Made by a program: the position numbers and the translations under genes | The notes under the pieces: model-generated | What the model was told of the DNA's origin: nothing | Database searches by the model: none | Seen by the model: the letters and a program-made list of their open reading frames with translations, nothing else | Shown: positions 1 to 22,973 of the stretch, one piece after another | Layout of the letters: every line of letters begins with the position of its first letter | Numbering within the stretch: position 1 is the first letter of the stretch | Source of the DNA: Archilochus colubris | Taxonomy: Eukaryota; Chordata; Aves; Apodiformes; Trochilidae | Length of the DNA stretch: 64,000 nt | Assembly (NCBI GenBank): GCA_023079485.1 | Contig: CM041103.1 | Coordinates: 11,558,003-11,622,002 of the forward strand | Direction of reading: 5' to 3'

Positions 1-10816
<10,816 letters not shown>

Positions 10817-10999
10817 GGCGACCCCGGCCCGTAGGTTCCGCGGCGCGGCCGGGAGGCTAGGGTTCTGCAGTCGCTGGCCACAGCCGCCCGGCCGTCTGCC
10901 CTCCCGCCGCGCCTATGCCCCTTCTGGGGTGCCCCCCGCCTCCTCTAAGCCCGGCCCCCCGCTGTCCGGCCCCCAGCCGCCGGGCCGCGGCCCGCTCGC

Positions 11000-11125
11000 A
11001 TGCGGCTGGAGAGCCCCTGCAGCCCGCCCGGCGCCCGGCGGGGGGCGCCACGGGGCACGGGGGCAACGCAGCGGGGGCGGGGCGGGGGCGCTCCGCTCAG
11101 CCCCTGCGGCCTCACGGGCGGAGAG
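11000..11125 (+). other. Possible first exon of a divergent transcript
   Basis: On the plus strand a strong donor, GGAGAG followed by GTAAGTAG, ends at 11,125 inside the CpG island, pointing away from SMTNL2. Divergent non-coding transcripts are common at CpG islands. The start is a guess and no partner exon was identified. Confidence 0.25.
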
Positions 11126-11929
11126 GTAAGTAGACTAGGGGCGACGGCGGGAGAAGCGGTCGGGGCACGGCGTAGTTCACTGCTGCCCGGAGCCGTGCAG
11201 GCCGTAGAAGGCCGGGCGCGGTGGGCTGAGAGCAGGGCCGCGGGAGCCAGCGGCCCGAGGGAAAGAGGGAAGGGACAGGGGAGAGACGGAGAGTGTGGGG
11301 GTGAATGGTCTCTCTGGGGTTGCTTGGTTGGTGATGCTAAAGCAAGCGCACCTTATTTCTTCCGGAGGAGCACTGGGGCAAACGGAGAGAATGCTCTCCG
11401 GGAGGACAGGCAGAAAGGCATGTGCGCCGTCAGACATGCCTGATGAAGGTAGTCATTCCCCTTCATACACAAAACGTGTGCACACCTGCCATGCCCACCC
11501 TCACTCGGTTTCCCACTGTGGTCTGTGATTCATTAGTACTAAGCTGCCAGCAGATCCCATGTGTGTGCATGGGATGCAGAGGTGAGATTGCACATTTCTC
11601 TCAAACCAGCCAGAGCCACCATGGAAAATGCTCTCTGGTTAATTCTTTATTGCCTACTGCAGCACAAGACAATACCTTATGCATAAAGCCTCACAGGAAA
11701 AGGAAATATGGGAGCTATTTTGAGCAAATTTACACCATCAGAGTTAGCTTATATACGTTCAGCACTTTATGTCAGGTAGCTACAACTTTTTTTGGTATCA
11801 TATAAGAACTACCATATTACTGAACCATTTGCCTCTTTCTCCCAGGAGAAAAAATAAATGCAAAATAAATTCACTTACACAAACATTTATGAGCATGCCT
11901 AGACATGCTAGATGTTTGCAGAACACCAC

Positions 11930-11990
11930 AGAGATAGTTGAACTAGATGACCTGTAAGATCCCTTCCAAGCCAAACCAGTCCGTGCAGGT
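11930..11990 (+). mobile_element. CR1: Degenerate CR1 3' tail
   Basis: TTGAACTAGATGACCTGTAA followed by GATCCCTTCCAAGCC matches the usual CR1 end (GGACTAGATGAtct, then gTCCCTTCCAAcc). Only this end is recognisable. Confidence 0.5.
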
Positions 11991-13550
11991 CTGTGTTAGA
12001 ACCTCCAGGAGTGAAACAGGACGAAGATGTACACTGTAATTTAAAGTTTTTTTGTGTTTGTATGTACCAAATTGTGAACATGTCTCTAGGTGTGTATTTG
12101 TATGTAGTATTTACCCACTTAATATATTAATATTGCCAGCCACACTGTCAGACACATCCTTCCTGCACCACTCATCTCCCGTCCTTTGCCTCAGTGCCCC
12201 TATATGCAGAATACAGCTAATAACATCCCCACAGTTAAAGCACCTTCTGTTGACTGTCTTGCTCACTATGGTGACCAGCTATTTTAGTCACAGACTATTT
12301 TTTACCCTTTGAATTACCGAGCAGTGTCAGGCATAACTGGGAGCTCTAAGTACTCCTATAAAAGAAGTTCTTGTAACACTGGCACCATTCATAAGGCAGC
12401 ATGCCATCCTAACCATCAGCTTAACCCATTAGCTCTTGGCACTTTCTCAGGTTTAGGCTTGGAATCTTGATGACTGTGACTGGCCACAAGGATGCATGTC
12501 CAGCTTTAAGGATATTTTGCGAGCCAACATTGCTTCTTTCCCATTTCTCTGACAGGTTTCAGGCTACCTCAGTTTAACCAGCAACCTGCAAGACTAGGGG
12601 CGAAACAGGGAGCAGGCAACTTTTCTGTCATCTTTGCTTGGCACCACAAATTGTCACAAGGCTGAAATGACAGTGACAAAAAGTAAGAGCGCACGTGCAA
12701 GGCATGTCTACAGATATCTATGCGATCTCGTACATCTGCAGAAGGAGCAGCCAGTCCCTGATTTGTGCAAGGTATTTCATCTCCTTTGGCTCAGTTTGAT
12801 CACTGCAAAGACTAGCAGTCTGTTACACTCCGGGGAGCCAAGCTCTGTAAAGGGTAACATTTAAGGAACAGCAGTTGCTGCCATGGCTGCAAACTGTTCT
12901 CGGGTAACACTGAGGCCCGGTCATCCTCTCCTCAGCAAATTGCTATCTGATGGTGTGTCTTGACAGCGTTCCATGGGCAGTTCCAATTCTTTCCAGATCA
13001 AGAGTTCTAGTCTTTCATGGCATAAGGCAACCTGATATTCGGGACTAGCTACAGCTTACACAGGATTGCCAGCTGAGGAGAAGGCCTCAGCAATGAGACA
13101 TTTTTTGTCAGCACCTGTCTCAAAGTGCTCTGTTACAGCAGAAATGGAAAAAATCCATGGTCACTTCACCAAAACCAATTCTTTAATCTCCTCTTTAGCA
13201 CCTGTTTTATCATGCACAGCATCTTAAAATGTGGCTTATTATTAGCCATTATTTTCCAGAACCCTTAGTTTACCGTAACAGTTTGGTGCCAGTGGTGACA
13301 CCACTGGAAATTTTGAGACTGAGGCAGAGGTGGGCAAAAGGGAGAAGTAACAGAGGCTTGGGGGCTCTGGCTTGGTGTGAGAGTGACCCGGGCCAAGGGT
13401 CTCCTAAGCAAATCCCTTGGACAGAGAATAAAAACTTGCTACTGTAGCAGTTGACCCTTGTATTTTTGCATTTGAAAGGCACAGGGTCACCCAGCGCTAT
13501 GGGAATGCAGCAGCTCTGTGGTTAGCATCCCATCAGGCTGGGACATATGT
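11991..13550. other. Intergenic sequence, nothing recognised
   Basis: Average-composition sequence with only short chance open frames. I see no exon with paired splice signals, no repeat and no structured RNA that I can support. Confidence 0.5.
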
Positions 13551-13560
13551 TCATCCTTCC

Positions 13561-14048
13561 ATGGCTGGGGAGCTGCCTCTGTGGAGCTGCCAAAAGACAT
13601 GCAAAACTCCACCTAAAATGGTAAGTGCTTTGTCTGAAACCTTGTTCCCTAAATTGCAGTCTGTTTCTGCCATCTTTCTAAGAAACAACTGTAGAGTTTC
13701 AAGGAATGTGAAGCGACCAGTAATCTACTGCTGGGTCTCTCACTATCTCACTCTGCATTCCCCAAGCACTTCATAAACTACTACATCTTCCATTATAGAA
13801 TTCTTCAGGGTTCTTTGACAGTCTATCAGGCCAGGCCTTGATAGTGGCTTTCCTGTCTGATAATGCTGACTGGTGAGCTCCTCAAGCATCCTTCTCTAAG
13901 CGTCCAACACATTCCATTACTGTGAACCACATAAAATTCCCAGTGTTTTGATCATGGCCTGACCAGTATGTTGGGTTCTTCTTGCTAGGGTTCCCTTTTG
14001 GGGAGGAAGAATTTGTGGAAGGGGCTGGCGTTGGCTGCTGAGATGGTA
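13561..14048 (+). other. Two isolated strong splice donors
   Basis: AAAATG followed by GTAAGTGCTT (exon end near 13,620) and GAGATG followed by GTAAGTGCTGG (near 14,045) are near-ideal plus-strand donors with similar sequence. They may be first-exon ends of module transcripts. The matching acceptors are not established. Confidence 0.25.
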
Positions 14049-14460
14049 AGTGCTGGCACAGTTTGGTGGGTTTTTTTGTGTGTGTCTGTGTGGCTTTTTT
14101 TGGGGTTTTTTGTTTTTTTTTTTTTAATTGTATGTGGTGGTTTGTTTTGTTGGTGGGTTTTGGGGGCTTTTTCTTGGCAGATCATAACAGAGGAACTTGG
14201 TGACTACAGGAACATCTTAGTTATGGTGTTTTGTGCGTTTTTTTGTCAAAGATGAATTCAGATGCCCAATTCTTCTGAAAGGTAAGTTGAGGGATCCAGG
14301 CGGGGAAGGGGCTGGGTAGAGGGAAAAGGTTGGGAATTGTAGAAAGGGGTTTTAAAGTTAATGTACAGGGCACGGCTGTCCAGGAAGTCCTGTTTGGGAA
14401 TGGGTTACTCTTCAATATAACGATAGTGCGTGCTGGGCACAGCAGCTCCAGTGTGTTCTT
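13985..14460 (+). repeat. Isolated diverged copy of the module (G module plus spacer)
   Basis: An acceptor TTCTTGGCAG at 14,180 is followed by AGAGGAACTTGGTGACTACA and a GAAAG/GTAAGTTGAG donor near 14,280, as in the G module of the arrays. Downstream, GGGCTGGGTAGAGG, GGGTTTTAAAGTTA and GGCACAGCAGCTCCAG are diverged versions of the spacer in every monomer (GGGCAGGGCAGCTCCAG). It lies about 3.5 kb left of the next copy and is the most diverged one I could recognise. Confidence 0.6.
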
Positions 14461-14569
14461 TCCTTTCACCCTCCATGTCCGTCCTTCGCTTCCCCCTCTC
14501 TGGGCCTTGTCCATCTTCAACTCCCCATGCCAGTTTTTCCCCAGTGACACAACTACCACAAGCCCTGCC

Positions 14570-15060
14570 CTCCTGGTTTGTATCTTCACTCTATGCTACC
14601 TCCTGTCCGCCGCCGCGGCACTCGTACTGGCTTTAGGGTTCTGCGCACGCACACCCAGGCCTGGTGAAGTCATCAATCCGGGAGCTGGCATCCAGACCAC
14701 GTGATGCAGCCGTGCTTCCGGAATCTTGGGGCGTCGAGGGGTTCCTCTCGCCCGGTGTGGAACCGCCGATGCCAATTCTACCGCCACTGCCGCTGTTGGC
14801 GAAGCCGGCGGGCAGAGCGCGGAACCGCAGCCCGGCGGGCGGGCGCCGGTTGTGGTTACTCTGCCGCGCCGCCCGCCTCCGGGGCGAGGAGAAGGGCGGA
14901 AGCGGCGGGAACGGTAAGAGCCGGGGGTGGGGGGTGCGGGGCGCGGCACCGAGCCGAGCCGCTCCCGAGCGGTGCTCCGGGGACGGCGGGGAGTTCCGGG
15001 GCTGGGGGCAGAAGCCCCGTCCGGTCGCCGGCTTCTGCTCGCCGGAGAAACAAAGGCTGA
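14570..15060. promoter_or_regulatory. Second CpG island with a plus-strand donor
   Basis: A compact GC- and CpG-rich block with an ETS-like CTTCCGGAA at about 14,715. The donor GGGAACG followed by GTAAGAGC ends an exon at 14,913. It could be the promoter and first exon of a rightward transcript. Open frames in both directions are GC-rich and look non-specific, so I do not call a protein. Confidence 0.55.
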
Positions 15061-16260
15061 GCCCATTGGCACCCCCCGACTCCCACCCCTCAGCATCCCC
15101 CCTGGGGAGTGCAGAGGAGCTCCATCCAGACGCAGTCAGGGTCTGGCTGGTTTGCGGGCCTGGAACGGGGGCGGAGTTTTCGGGTGTTGAAAACAGGCTG
15201 ACAGGTTGATGTTTGGGGACAGCTGGAGCGGTGTGGCTTTGGGCTCGGAAACCGAGGTTCAGTCCTGCATTTTTGTGGGACTTGAACAGGCTCGGCAGCT
15301 GGGTTTTGGGCTCAGAAATGGGAGCTGAATCGGCTGGGTTGGGGACTAAAAGCCAGAGCTCCTCGGGATGGTTTTGTGCTGTGAGACACGGGTTCGTTTC
15401 TTGCCTCCTCTTTTCCCAGCATCACCACCACCGTTCTGTATTTTTGTCCTGTCTGGCTACCGATTTTATTTTCCTCTTCTTTTGACAGTAAGCTGCTGAC
15501 ATGAAGGAATTCCAGAGCTGTTTTAAAATGAACATGAGTGTCAGCTGGGGAGGCAAATAGTCTGTTAATGATTGATAGTGAGTAAGGGGCACCATGTAAA
15601 ATCCGTGCTGAACTCTTGTGATGGTGCATTTTGGCTCCGAAGTGTATTTCCACATGAAGCTTCTTCCCTCTCAACAGTTCATCTTTTGCTACACAGGTGA
15701 CCTGAGCCTGAGCTCTTCTTGCCATGTCTTTTCCTGCCCCACTGCTGCACTGGCAACTTGGGAATGAATGTTACATATGTAATTGTGGAAGTCAAAAGAA
15801 AGAGAAGTATAGAAGCTGCTTTACTATATATATTTTTAATCAAATGGGTTGATGTAAGCTACTTCTGTCAACAAGTTTTCTGGTTTTAAATATTCTCATT
15901 CCTAATTTTCCTATTGAAGCACTTGAACTGTGGGACAGAGGGGGATCCCTGACTGTTTTTTGGCTCCTAGAACTTGAGTTAGATTTGTGGGGCTACTGCC
16001 CACAGCTTTCAAGGAGGCCTGGCCTGCTTGACCACTGGCTACTCAGGCTCCAGTGAGCGTGACCCACAATTGCCTGCCTGTCCCATAGATGCAGCTGTGC
16101 CCCATAGATTTCATCATGTACCCTTGTTGACCCCTTCCTATGACATCATCAGTTTATGCCTGGTGAGATCACTGCCCTTTTCCCAGGGCCAGGCTACGTC
16201 GTCCAGGTTTTGTACTACGCAATGGATTTTGAAGGATAAATCTTAAGTAGAAATATCTTT
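15061..16260. other. Intergenic sequence, one weak exon candidate
   Basis: An acceptor TTCTTTTGACAG at about 15,489 precedes a short frame (MKEFQSCFKMNMSVSWGGK, then stop at about 15,559). It could belong to a transcript from the CpG island to its left. No homology is recognised and nothing else in this stretch stands out. Confidence 0.25.
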
Positions 16261-16269
16261 AACATATAC

Positions 16270-16600
16270 AAAAAATAAACTTATCTGTGTGTCCTTGTAG
16301 GAGAACAGCAGAGGATCAGGCCTGCGTGGGATAGAGGAGTGCTGCAGGTTCCCAGGCACTCACTGACCTTGAAGAACAATAAAGAGCTGTAAATAACTTA
16401 GGGAATTTGCCATCTGGACAATGTTATGTCCTGGTACCTGGTGGGAATGGGTAGATAAGGTTTTATGTTAGTAGGAAGAGCACTTTGAGGTGTAAATTGT
16501 AGATCAGTCAATAGATATTGGGATACTATATAAATCTTGCGAGCTACACAATAAATTATTCTCTTTGTGAGCAGCAGTTGGGGTCTGTGCCTTCATGTCT
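16270..16600 (+). mobile_element. LTR-like remnant
   Basis: A TATA-like ACTATATAAAT near 16,527 is followed about 20 bp later by AATAAA, then GTGAGCAGCAGTTGGGG. This is the promoter, poly(A) and U5 order of a retroviral LTR. Two more AATAAA-like signals lie near 16,380. No clear termini or target duplication were found. Confidence 0.35.
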
Positions 16601-16839
16601 TCCATCATGTCTTAATTAAAAAAGACTTGAAAACGCTATGAGGGAAAAACTTGGTAGAGGAAGAAATGTAAAAGAGAAAGAAAATAAAAAATAAAACCAA
16701 CCAAAACCAGATGTGACTCCAATATCTGTGTGGGTATGTAGATGAGAAATAGGACAGAGGAGTTCACTGGAGATTAGAGATGTGTAAGATGAGAAGTCAA
16801 TATTTTTGTGTTTCAACAGTATCAAAGTAGTTTAGTTCT

Positions 16840-17700
16840 CCCTCCCCAGCCTCCATGTGATGCACCGTCCCAGCTGTATCGTGTCCCCATGCCCCTTCTC
16901 GTCTTGTCCACGTCCCCCATGCGTGTCCCTGGGCCTCTGCCTGTGTTGTGCCTCGGTCTCGGGCTCCTTGTACTTGTCCTGTGCCCACCCGAGTGTCTCC
17001 TCCCCCTGGGGTGGAGTGGCTCTGCCCGCCCTGTGTGTGGCCACGGCTCTGAGCTTGACCACACCCCTGTGTCTCCGCCCCCTGCTCTGGGACAAGACTC
17101 TGAGCCTGACCACGCCTCCATTCAGCTCTCCACCAACCTCATGCTTGTCACAGCTCCCTGAGTGTGGCCTCGCCATCCCACCCCCTCGCCTTTGCCCTGC
17201 CCCATTTGTGATTCCACCGCCTCTGTGCTTTGCTTTGCCCTGCCCTCCCCTTTGGGGCTGCCCCCCCCTCCTTGTTTCTCACCCTTCAGGGTTGGCTCTG
17301 CCTACACCATGCTTGGCTCCTCCGTGGGCAAAGGGCTCAGCACATGCTGCAGGGAGGGAGAGGTGACAGGGCGACAAGAGTGGTGGGGGTGGGGCCTCGG
17401 TTCATGCTGCAGGGAGGTGGGAGTTAGGGGGAAGAGGCCTATCCAGAGTGGCCCCGCTCCTGCTTCCTGGTTCCTAATTGCAGGGGGTGGGCGGTGGTGC
17501 TGGGCTGGGAGGTACCCGCCTCCCTGGGGTGATGCGCTGTTCAGGGCTGGTGCTTGCACCCGTCTGTCTTGGACCCACCCTCTTTCTCTGGGCTGATCAT
17601 CCTTGTGCACAGCTCTGCCTCCTCTGGGCCCTACCCCCTGTTTTTAGCTTTACCCTTGGTGGATGACACCCCCTCCTTCCCATGTGTTGTCCCACCCCTC
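16840..17700. repeat. C-rich, low-complexity, loosely repetitive sequence
   Basis: Dominated by CCC, CCTG and TGTCC motifs on the plus strand, so long spurious open frames appear on both strands. Loose internal repetition is visible (for example TCATGCTGCAGGGAGG twice near 17,345 and 17,402, and ..GAGCTTGACCAC / GAGCCTGACCAC near 17,055 and 17,100). No gene recognised. Confidence 0.5.
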
Positions 17701-18320
17701 CAAGCAGAGTTCTGCTCCAGGTCAGTGAAGCTCCGTGCCCAGGAGCGGGCCGTGCAAATGGAGCGGTATTCAGCCAGGTTGGTGCTAAGGGAAAGTAACT
17801 TGTGACAACTCAGTGCAGCACTTTCCAGTTGTATTTGTAGGTACTGTGCGGGTCCTGTCGGAACTGGATGGGCATTTGGGATGAGCTGTGATGGTAGCCA
17901 GGAGGGTCAGGGGGCAGGTGACATCTCACAAAGACAACAGGAATTTTGTATCTTGCTGGTATCTTATGTGCCTCAAGAAATCATGGCCACAGCATCGGAT
18001 TCTGGAAGGAGCAGATGACCAGAACACCATGGGGGATCTGAGGAGTCGGATGCTGAAGAGGTTGGCAGTGGCTGGTGTGATGCTCATTAGCAGCACTGAT
18101 TGTGGCTTGATTTCCTGCCCCCTTCTTGTCATTGTGGCCCAGTCCTTCTACCCCTCTCCCCATGGGAGTGGTCTTGCCCTTCTTTCCTACCCCTCCTCCT
18201 TTCTCTCTCCCTCATTTTCCTTTTTTTTTTTTACTTAATTTCTCTGGCTCTGTTCAGGCTTTGAGCCTTGTCCCCAACTCTACTGGGATTCCTGAGGAGT
18301 CTAAATGAACATTTTGCTAC
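17701..18320 (+). repeat. Diverged module copy (A-type)
   Basis: Near 17,970-18,020 GTGCCTCAAGAAATCATGGC, then CACAGC and TTCTGGAAGGAGCAG match the A module of the arrays; one frame reads HGHSIGFWKE against GGHSIQLW elsewhere. Upstream, ACAACAGGAATTTTGTATCT matches the intron before A modules. The acceptor is lost (TTAT instead of TTAG or TCAG). Confidence 0.5.
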
Positions 18321-18419
18321 CTTCAGAGTGCCCCGAGTGGGGGGGGGTTTGGCAGCCCCTGGGGACAGAGCTCCCAGCTGTGACCGGAGCAGGGGATGAT
18401 CTCTGAAGGGCTCCAGCTG

Positions 18420-18566
18420 GGGCTGGGGTAGCCCAGGTGTGGCCAGTCAGGTTGATGAGGGGGCTTTCCCAAGGGACTGTGGGAGGGCCCCAGGATATAT
18501 AAGCCTTCACCTCTACTCTGGGGCTCAGTCTGCTTGGGGGCTGTGTTGTGCTTGGAGCTCTACCAG
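18420..18566 (+). promoter_or_regulatory. TATA promoter and first exon, single-copy relative of the 49-kb array
   Basis: TATATAA at 18,496-18,502 is preceded by GGGACTGTGGGAGG and followed by a segment of about 40 bp ending CTCTACCAG/GTAAGAGG at 18,566. Element order, spacing and flanking words (GGATTGTGGGAG, TATATAAGCC, GGGGCTTCAGTC) match the five promoters at 49.0-50.5 kb. It stands just 5' of a module set at 18.64-18.9 kb. Confidence 0.6.
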
Positions 18567-18639
18567 GTAAGAGGAGCAGGGCTGGGGGCTTTTGGCTGGT
18601 GCAGTGGTTGTTTGCTCTGTCTTTCTCTTTTTTGGATCC

Positions 18640-19389
18640 CCAAGTGGTAATGCCTGCAGTGTTCAACTCTGGAATGAGAGGGTAAGTGGAACACTCAGGG
18701 GCTCTTTGGAGGAGTTCAGCATTCTAAAAGAGGTTAGTGTTACTGGGATGGGACTTGCTGGTGGTACTGTTGGTTGGAATTTTCTCGTGGCACATGATGA
18801 AGAGGAACCCTGTGGCTACAGGAACATCCCAGCCTGCTGATGTGGCTTTCCCTGTTGACCATGGCTTCAGGTGCCCAGCCCTCTGAAAAATAAGTGGAAC
18901 CAGGTGTGGGGGAAGGGCTGGGCAGGGAGGGGAAAAGTTGAGAATGGAAGGTAGGGGTTTGGAAGTCAGTGTAGGTGAGAGGGCTGTCCAGGAGCAGCAC
19001 CCTTTGGTCACGTGAAGGGACTAGGTTGGATTCCAACATGATATGAATGTGGGCAGGGCAGCTCTAGCCTTAGTGTGTGGTGGTGCATAGTTTCTGCTGT
19101 CTTTGTTGTCTTAGAGCTTTCTACGGCCTTAGCGTCCTCGTTGTGCTCACAGAGCAAGTCTTGCACCTTGGGCACCATCCCTAGGCTCTGAAACACCTTA
19201 TCAACGCATTCAGTGATGTGTTGTCTTGCACAACAAATCCACCACACGGAACAGTCGTGTATCGTAGCTTTCTCAAAGGTTGTCTTCTGATGTGTTCTTC
19301 CTAACTGCATCAGCATCTTTAATTGTGGATTTTCTTTAACTGGGACTGGTTCCTTGTATCATTAGGTCTTGAATCCAGGCTTCTCATTC
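18640..19389 (+). repeat. Module copy 5' of the CR1 insertion
   Basis: An A module (about 18,645-18,732) reads NACSVQLWNERVSGTLRGSL in one frame and ends at GAG/GTTAGTG. A G module starts near 18,789 and reads DEEEPCGYRNIPAC, then stop. The spacer (GGGCAGGGCAGCTCTAGCC at about 19,055, then GCATCAGCATCTTTAATTGT) follows until the CR1 5' end. This A module is long (88 nt) and keeps a donor. Confidence 0.6.
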
Positions 19390-19409
19390 TCCAACCCCCA
19401 CCACTCCCC

Positions 19410-20060
19410 CAGGTGCCCATAGAGAACAGATATGAGGCCCTGGACTCAGAGAATCAAGAAGAGGACAGACAAGAGGACGATCTGTCCGTAAGGCCTCCCG
19501 TTCACCCTCTGTCTAGCAGACGGATTAAAACTTCACCCACAAAGAAAAGAAGAAGGGTAGTCGTAGTTGGTGACTCTCTTCTGAGGGGAACTGAGGGCCC
19601 TATAGGTTGACCTGACCCATCCCATAGAGAGGTCTGCTGCCTTCCTGGCGCCTGGGTGAGGGATATTAGTAAGAGACTCCCTCAGCTAATTCAGTCCTCA
19701 GACTATTACCCACTGTTGGTAGTTCAGGCTGGCAGTGACGACATTATTGGAAGAAGTACAAGAGGGATTAAAAAGGACTTCAAGGCCCTGGGTCGGTTAG
19801 TCGATGGGTCAGGAGCACAGGTAGTCTTCGCCTCAGTTCCTGCAGTAGAAGGCTTGAATGAGGAGAGGACTAGGAAAACCCATCTCATTAATAGGTGGCT
19901 AAGGGACTGGTGCCACCGGCGGAACTTCGGGTTCTTTGACCATGGGGCAAATCCCAAACTGCCTAGTGTCATTAGATCTGATGGACTTCATCTAACTAAC
20001 AGGGGGAAAAGGACTCTAGGTCATAGGTTGAAGGGGCTGATAAGGAGGGCTTTAAACTAG
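19410..20060 (+). pseudogene. CR1 ORF1 (esterase-like domain), one nonsense mutation
   Basis: CR1 ORF1 encodes an RNA-binding protein with an SGNH/GDSL esterase-like domain. Visible here are VVVGDSLLRG (the GDSL-type serine block), LVVQAGSDDI, and SDGLHLTNRG near the C-terminus (the Asp-His block). An in-frame TGA at 19,608-19,610 splits the frame. It is plausibly a decayed CpG arginine codon, because the reading resumes in the same frame. The stop at 20,058-20,060 lies two bases before the start of ORF2. Confidence 0.85.
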
Positions 20061-20062
20061 GT

Positions 20063-22914
20063 TTGAAGGGGGAGAGGGTTGAAACTGAGCTCTCCAGAGA
20101 GGAACCTAAAGGTGGACTACCCGAGATAAATGACAAATCAGCAGCCCAGCTGAAGTGCATGTATACCAATGCACGCAGCATGGGCAACAAACAGGAGGAG
20201 CTGGAAGCCATCGTGCGGCAGGAAAGCTATGATGTAGTAGCTATCACGGAAACGTGGTGGGATGACTCCCATGACTGGAGTGCTGCCATGGGTGGATACA
20301 GGCTCTTCAGAAGGGACAGGCAGGGTAGGAGAGGTGGAGGGGTAGCCCTATATGTTAGAGAATCTCTCAACACTGTAGAAGTTGAGACCACCAATAATAG
20401 GGCAGAATGCCTGTGGGTTAGAATCAGTGGGAAGGTCATCAAGGCCGATATCGTGATGGGAGTCTGTTACAGACCGCCCAATCAGGATGATGAGGTCGAC
20501 GAAATATTCTACAAGCAACTGGAGGATGTTTCAAAATCATCATCCCTTATTCTCGTAGGTGACTTCAACTTGCCAGACATCTGCTGGGAACTTCACACCG
20601 CAGAGAGGAGGCAGTCTAGGAGATTCCTAGAGTGTATTGAAGACAATTTCCTGCTCCAACTAGTAAATGAGCCCACCAGGGACGGAGCCCCACTTGACCT
20701 TCTTTTCACAAACAGAGAGGGGCTGGTGGGAGATGTGGTGGTTGATGGACGACTGGGACTTAGTGACCATGAAATAATGGAGTTTTCAATACTCAGGGAT
20801 ACAAGGAGGGTTGTCAGTAAAACCTCTGTGTTGGACTTCCGGAGAGCAGATTTTGGACTATTCAAAAGACTAGTTCAGAGTATATCCTGGGAAACAGCCC
20901 TTGAAAACAGAGGGGTCCAGGAGGGATGGACATACTTCAAAGAGCATATTCTGAAAGCACAGGAACAGGCTGTCCCAGAGTCCCGGAAGGCGAGCCGGCG
21001 GGGAAGGCAACCAGTCTGGCTGAACTGGGAGACTGTGAAAGAAATTAGGATTAAGAAGAGGGCCTATCAATTATGGAAAAAAGGGCTAACTTCTCAAGAG
21101 GAATTTAGGAATATAGTCAGATCATGTAGAAAGAAAATCAGAGAGACAAAAGCACAACATGAACTGAATCTTGCTACTTCTGTGAAGGACAATAAGAAAT
21201 GCTTCTACAGATATATCAATAGCAAAAAAAGAGGCAAGGAAAACATTCCTTCTGTACTGGACATGGGTGGGAATATAGTTATCAAAGATGAGGAAAAGGC
21301 TGAGGTATTTAACACCTTCTTTACCTCAGTTTTCAACAGAAAGACAGGTTATCCTGTTGACAGCAGGCTTCTGGAGCCTATAGAAGGTGATAAAAATCTA
21401 AACAGCCCCCCTGTAACCCTGAAGGACACAGTCAGTGACCTCTTGAGCTGCTTGGACCCCCACAAGTCTATGGGACCGGATGGGATCCACCCAAGAGTGA
21501 TGAGGGAGTTGGCAGAAGAGCTCGCCAAGCCTCTCTCTATCATCTACCAAAAGTCCTGGCTCACTGGGGACATCCCAGATGACTGGAAGTTGGCGAATGT
21601 CACGCCAATCCACAAAAAGGGCCGGAAGGAGGACCCGGGAAACTACAGGCCCGTCAGTCTGACCTCAGTGTCTGGCAGGGTTATGGAGCAGATCATCTTC
21701 AGTGTAATCACACAGCACCTGCAGGATGGGCAAGGGATCAGACCCAGCCAGCACGGGTTTAGGAAGGGCAGGTCCTGTCTGACCAACCTGATCTCCTTTT
21801 ATGATCAGGTGACCAGTCTGGTGGATGAAGGGAAGGGGGTGGATGTGGTCTACCTGGATTTCAGCAAAGCCTTTGACACCGTCCCCCATAGCATTCTCCT
21901 GAAAAAGCTGTCAGCCCACACCTTGGACAGGAGCACCCTGTGCTGGGTTAGGAACTGGCTGGAGGGCCGGGCCCAGAGAGTGGTGGTGAACGGGGCTGAA
22001 TCCAGTTGGCAGCCAGTCACTAGTGGTGTCCCCTAGGGATCAGTGCTGGGCCCAGTTCTGTTTAATATCTTTATCGATGACTTAGACGAAGGGATTGAGT
22101 CCATCATCAGCAAATTCGCAGATGACACCAAGCTGGGAGGAAGTGTGGACCAACTCGAAGGCAGGAGGGCTCTGCAGAGGGACCTGGACAAACTAGAGAC
22201 CTGGGCCGATTCCAACGGGATGAGGTTCAACAAGGCCAAGTGCCGGGTCCTGCACTTTGGCCACAACAACCCCATGCAACGCTACAGGCTGGGCACAGAG
22301 TGGCTGGAGAGCAGCCAGGCAGAAAGGAACCTGGGAGTCTGCATTGACAAGAAACTGAACATGAGCCAGCAGTGTGCCCAGGCGGCCAAGAAGGCCAATG
22401 GCATCCTGGCCTGTATCAGAAACAGCGTCACCAGCAGGTCCAGGGAGGTGATTCTTCCCCTGTACTCAGCGCTGGTTAGGCCACACCTCGAGTACTGTGT
22501 CCAGTTCTGGGCCCCTCAGTTTAAGAAGGATGTAGAGGTCCTGGAACAGGTCCAAAGGAGGCAACCAGGCTGGTGAAGGGACTCGAGCACAGGCCCTATG
22601 AGGAGAGGCTGAGAGAGCTGGGGCTGTTCAGCCTGAAGAAGAGGAGGCTCAGGGGAGACCTCATTGCTGTCTACAACTACCTGAAGGGAGGCTGTAGCGA
22701 GGTGGGAACTGGACTCTTTTCACAGACGCCCTTCAACAAGACAAGAGGACACAGTCTTAGGTTGTGCCAGGTTAGGTTGGATATTAGAAAGAATTTCTTC
22801 ACGGAGAGGGTGATTAGGCTGTGGAATGGACTGCCCGGGGAGGTGGTAGATTCTCCGTCCCTGGAGACATTTAAAAAAAGACTGGATGTGGCACTCAGTG
22901 CCATGGTCTAGCAA
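20063..22914 (+). pseudogene. CR1 ORF2 (endonuclease plus reverse transcriptase), nonsense and frameshift
   Basis: The N-terminal part is an APE-type endonuclease: NARSMGNKQEELEAI, ITETWWDDSHDW, VGDFNLPDICWE and GLSDHEIMEF. The reverse transcriptase follows: [49 protein letters not shown] and [10 protein letters not shown] with the catalytic Asp pair intact. A TAG at 22,034-22,036 replaces the Gln codon of the conserved PQGS motif. A one-base deletion near 22,560 shifts the frame, and the C-terminal part continues in the next frame to 22,911. The element cannot make a full protein. Confidence 0.92.
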
Positions 22915-22973
22915 CTGCTCCGGTGGGTCAAGGGTTGGACTAGATGATCGCTGAGGTCCCTTCCAACCCGGAC

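Noticed and set aside
14596..15209. Proteins of 120-180 residues in the second CpG island
   Set aside because: GC-rich sequence gives long chance frames on both strands. Composition is Arg/Gly/Ala/Pro only and no family is recognisable.
16808..17666. Several overlapping open frames on both strands
   Set aside because: C-rich low-complexity sequence opens frames everywhere. No splice structure, no conserved motif.
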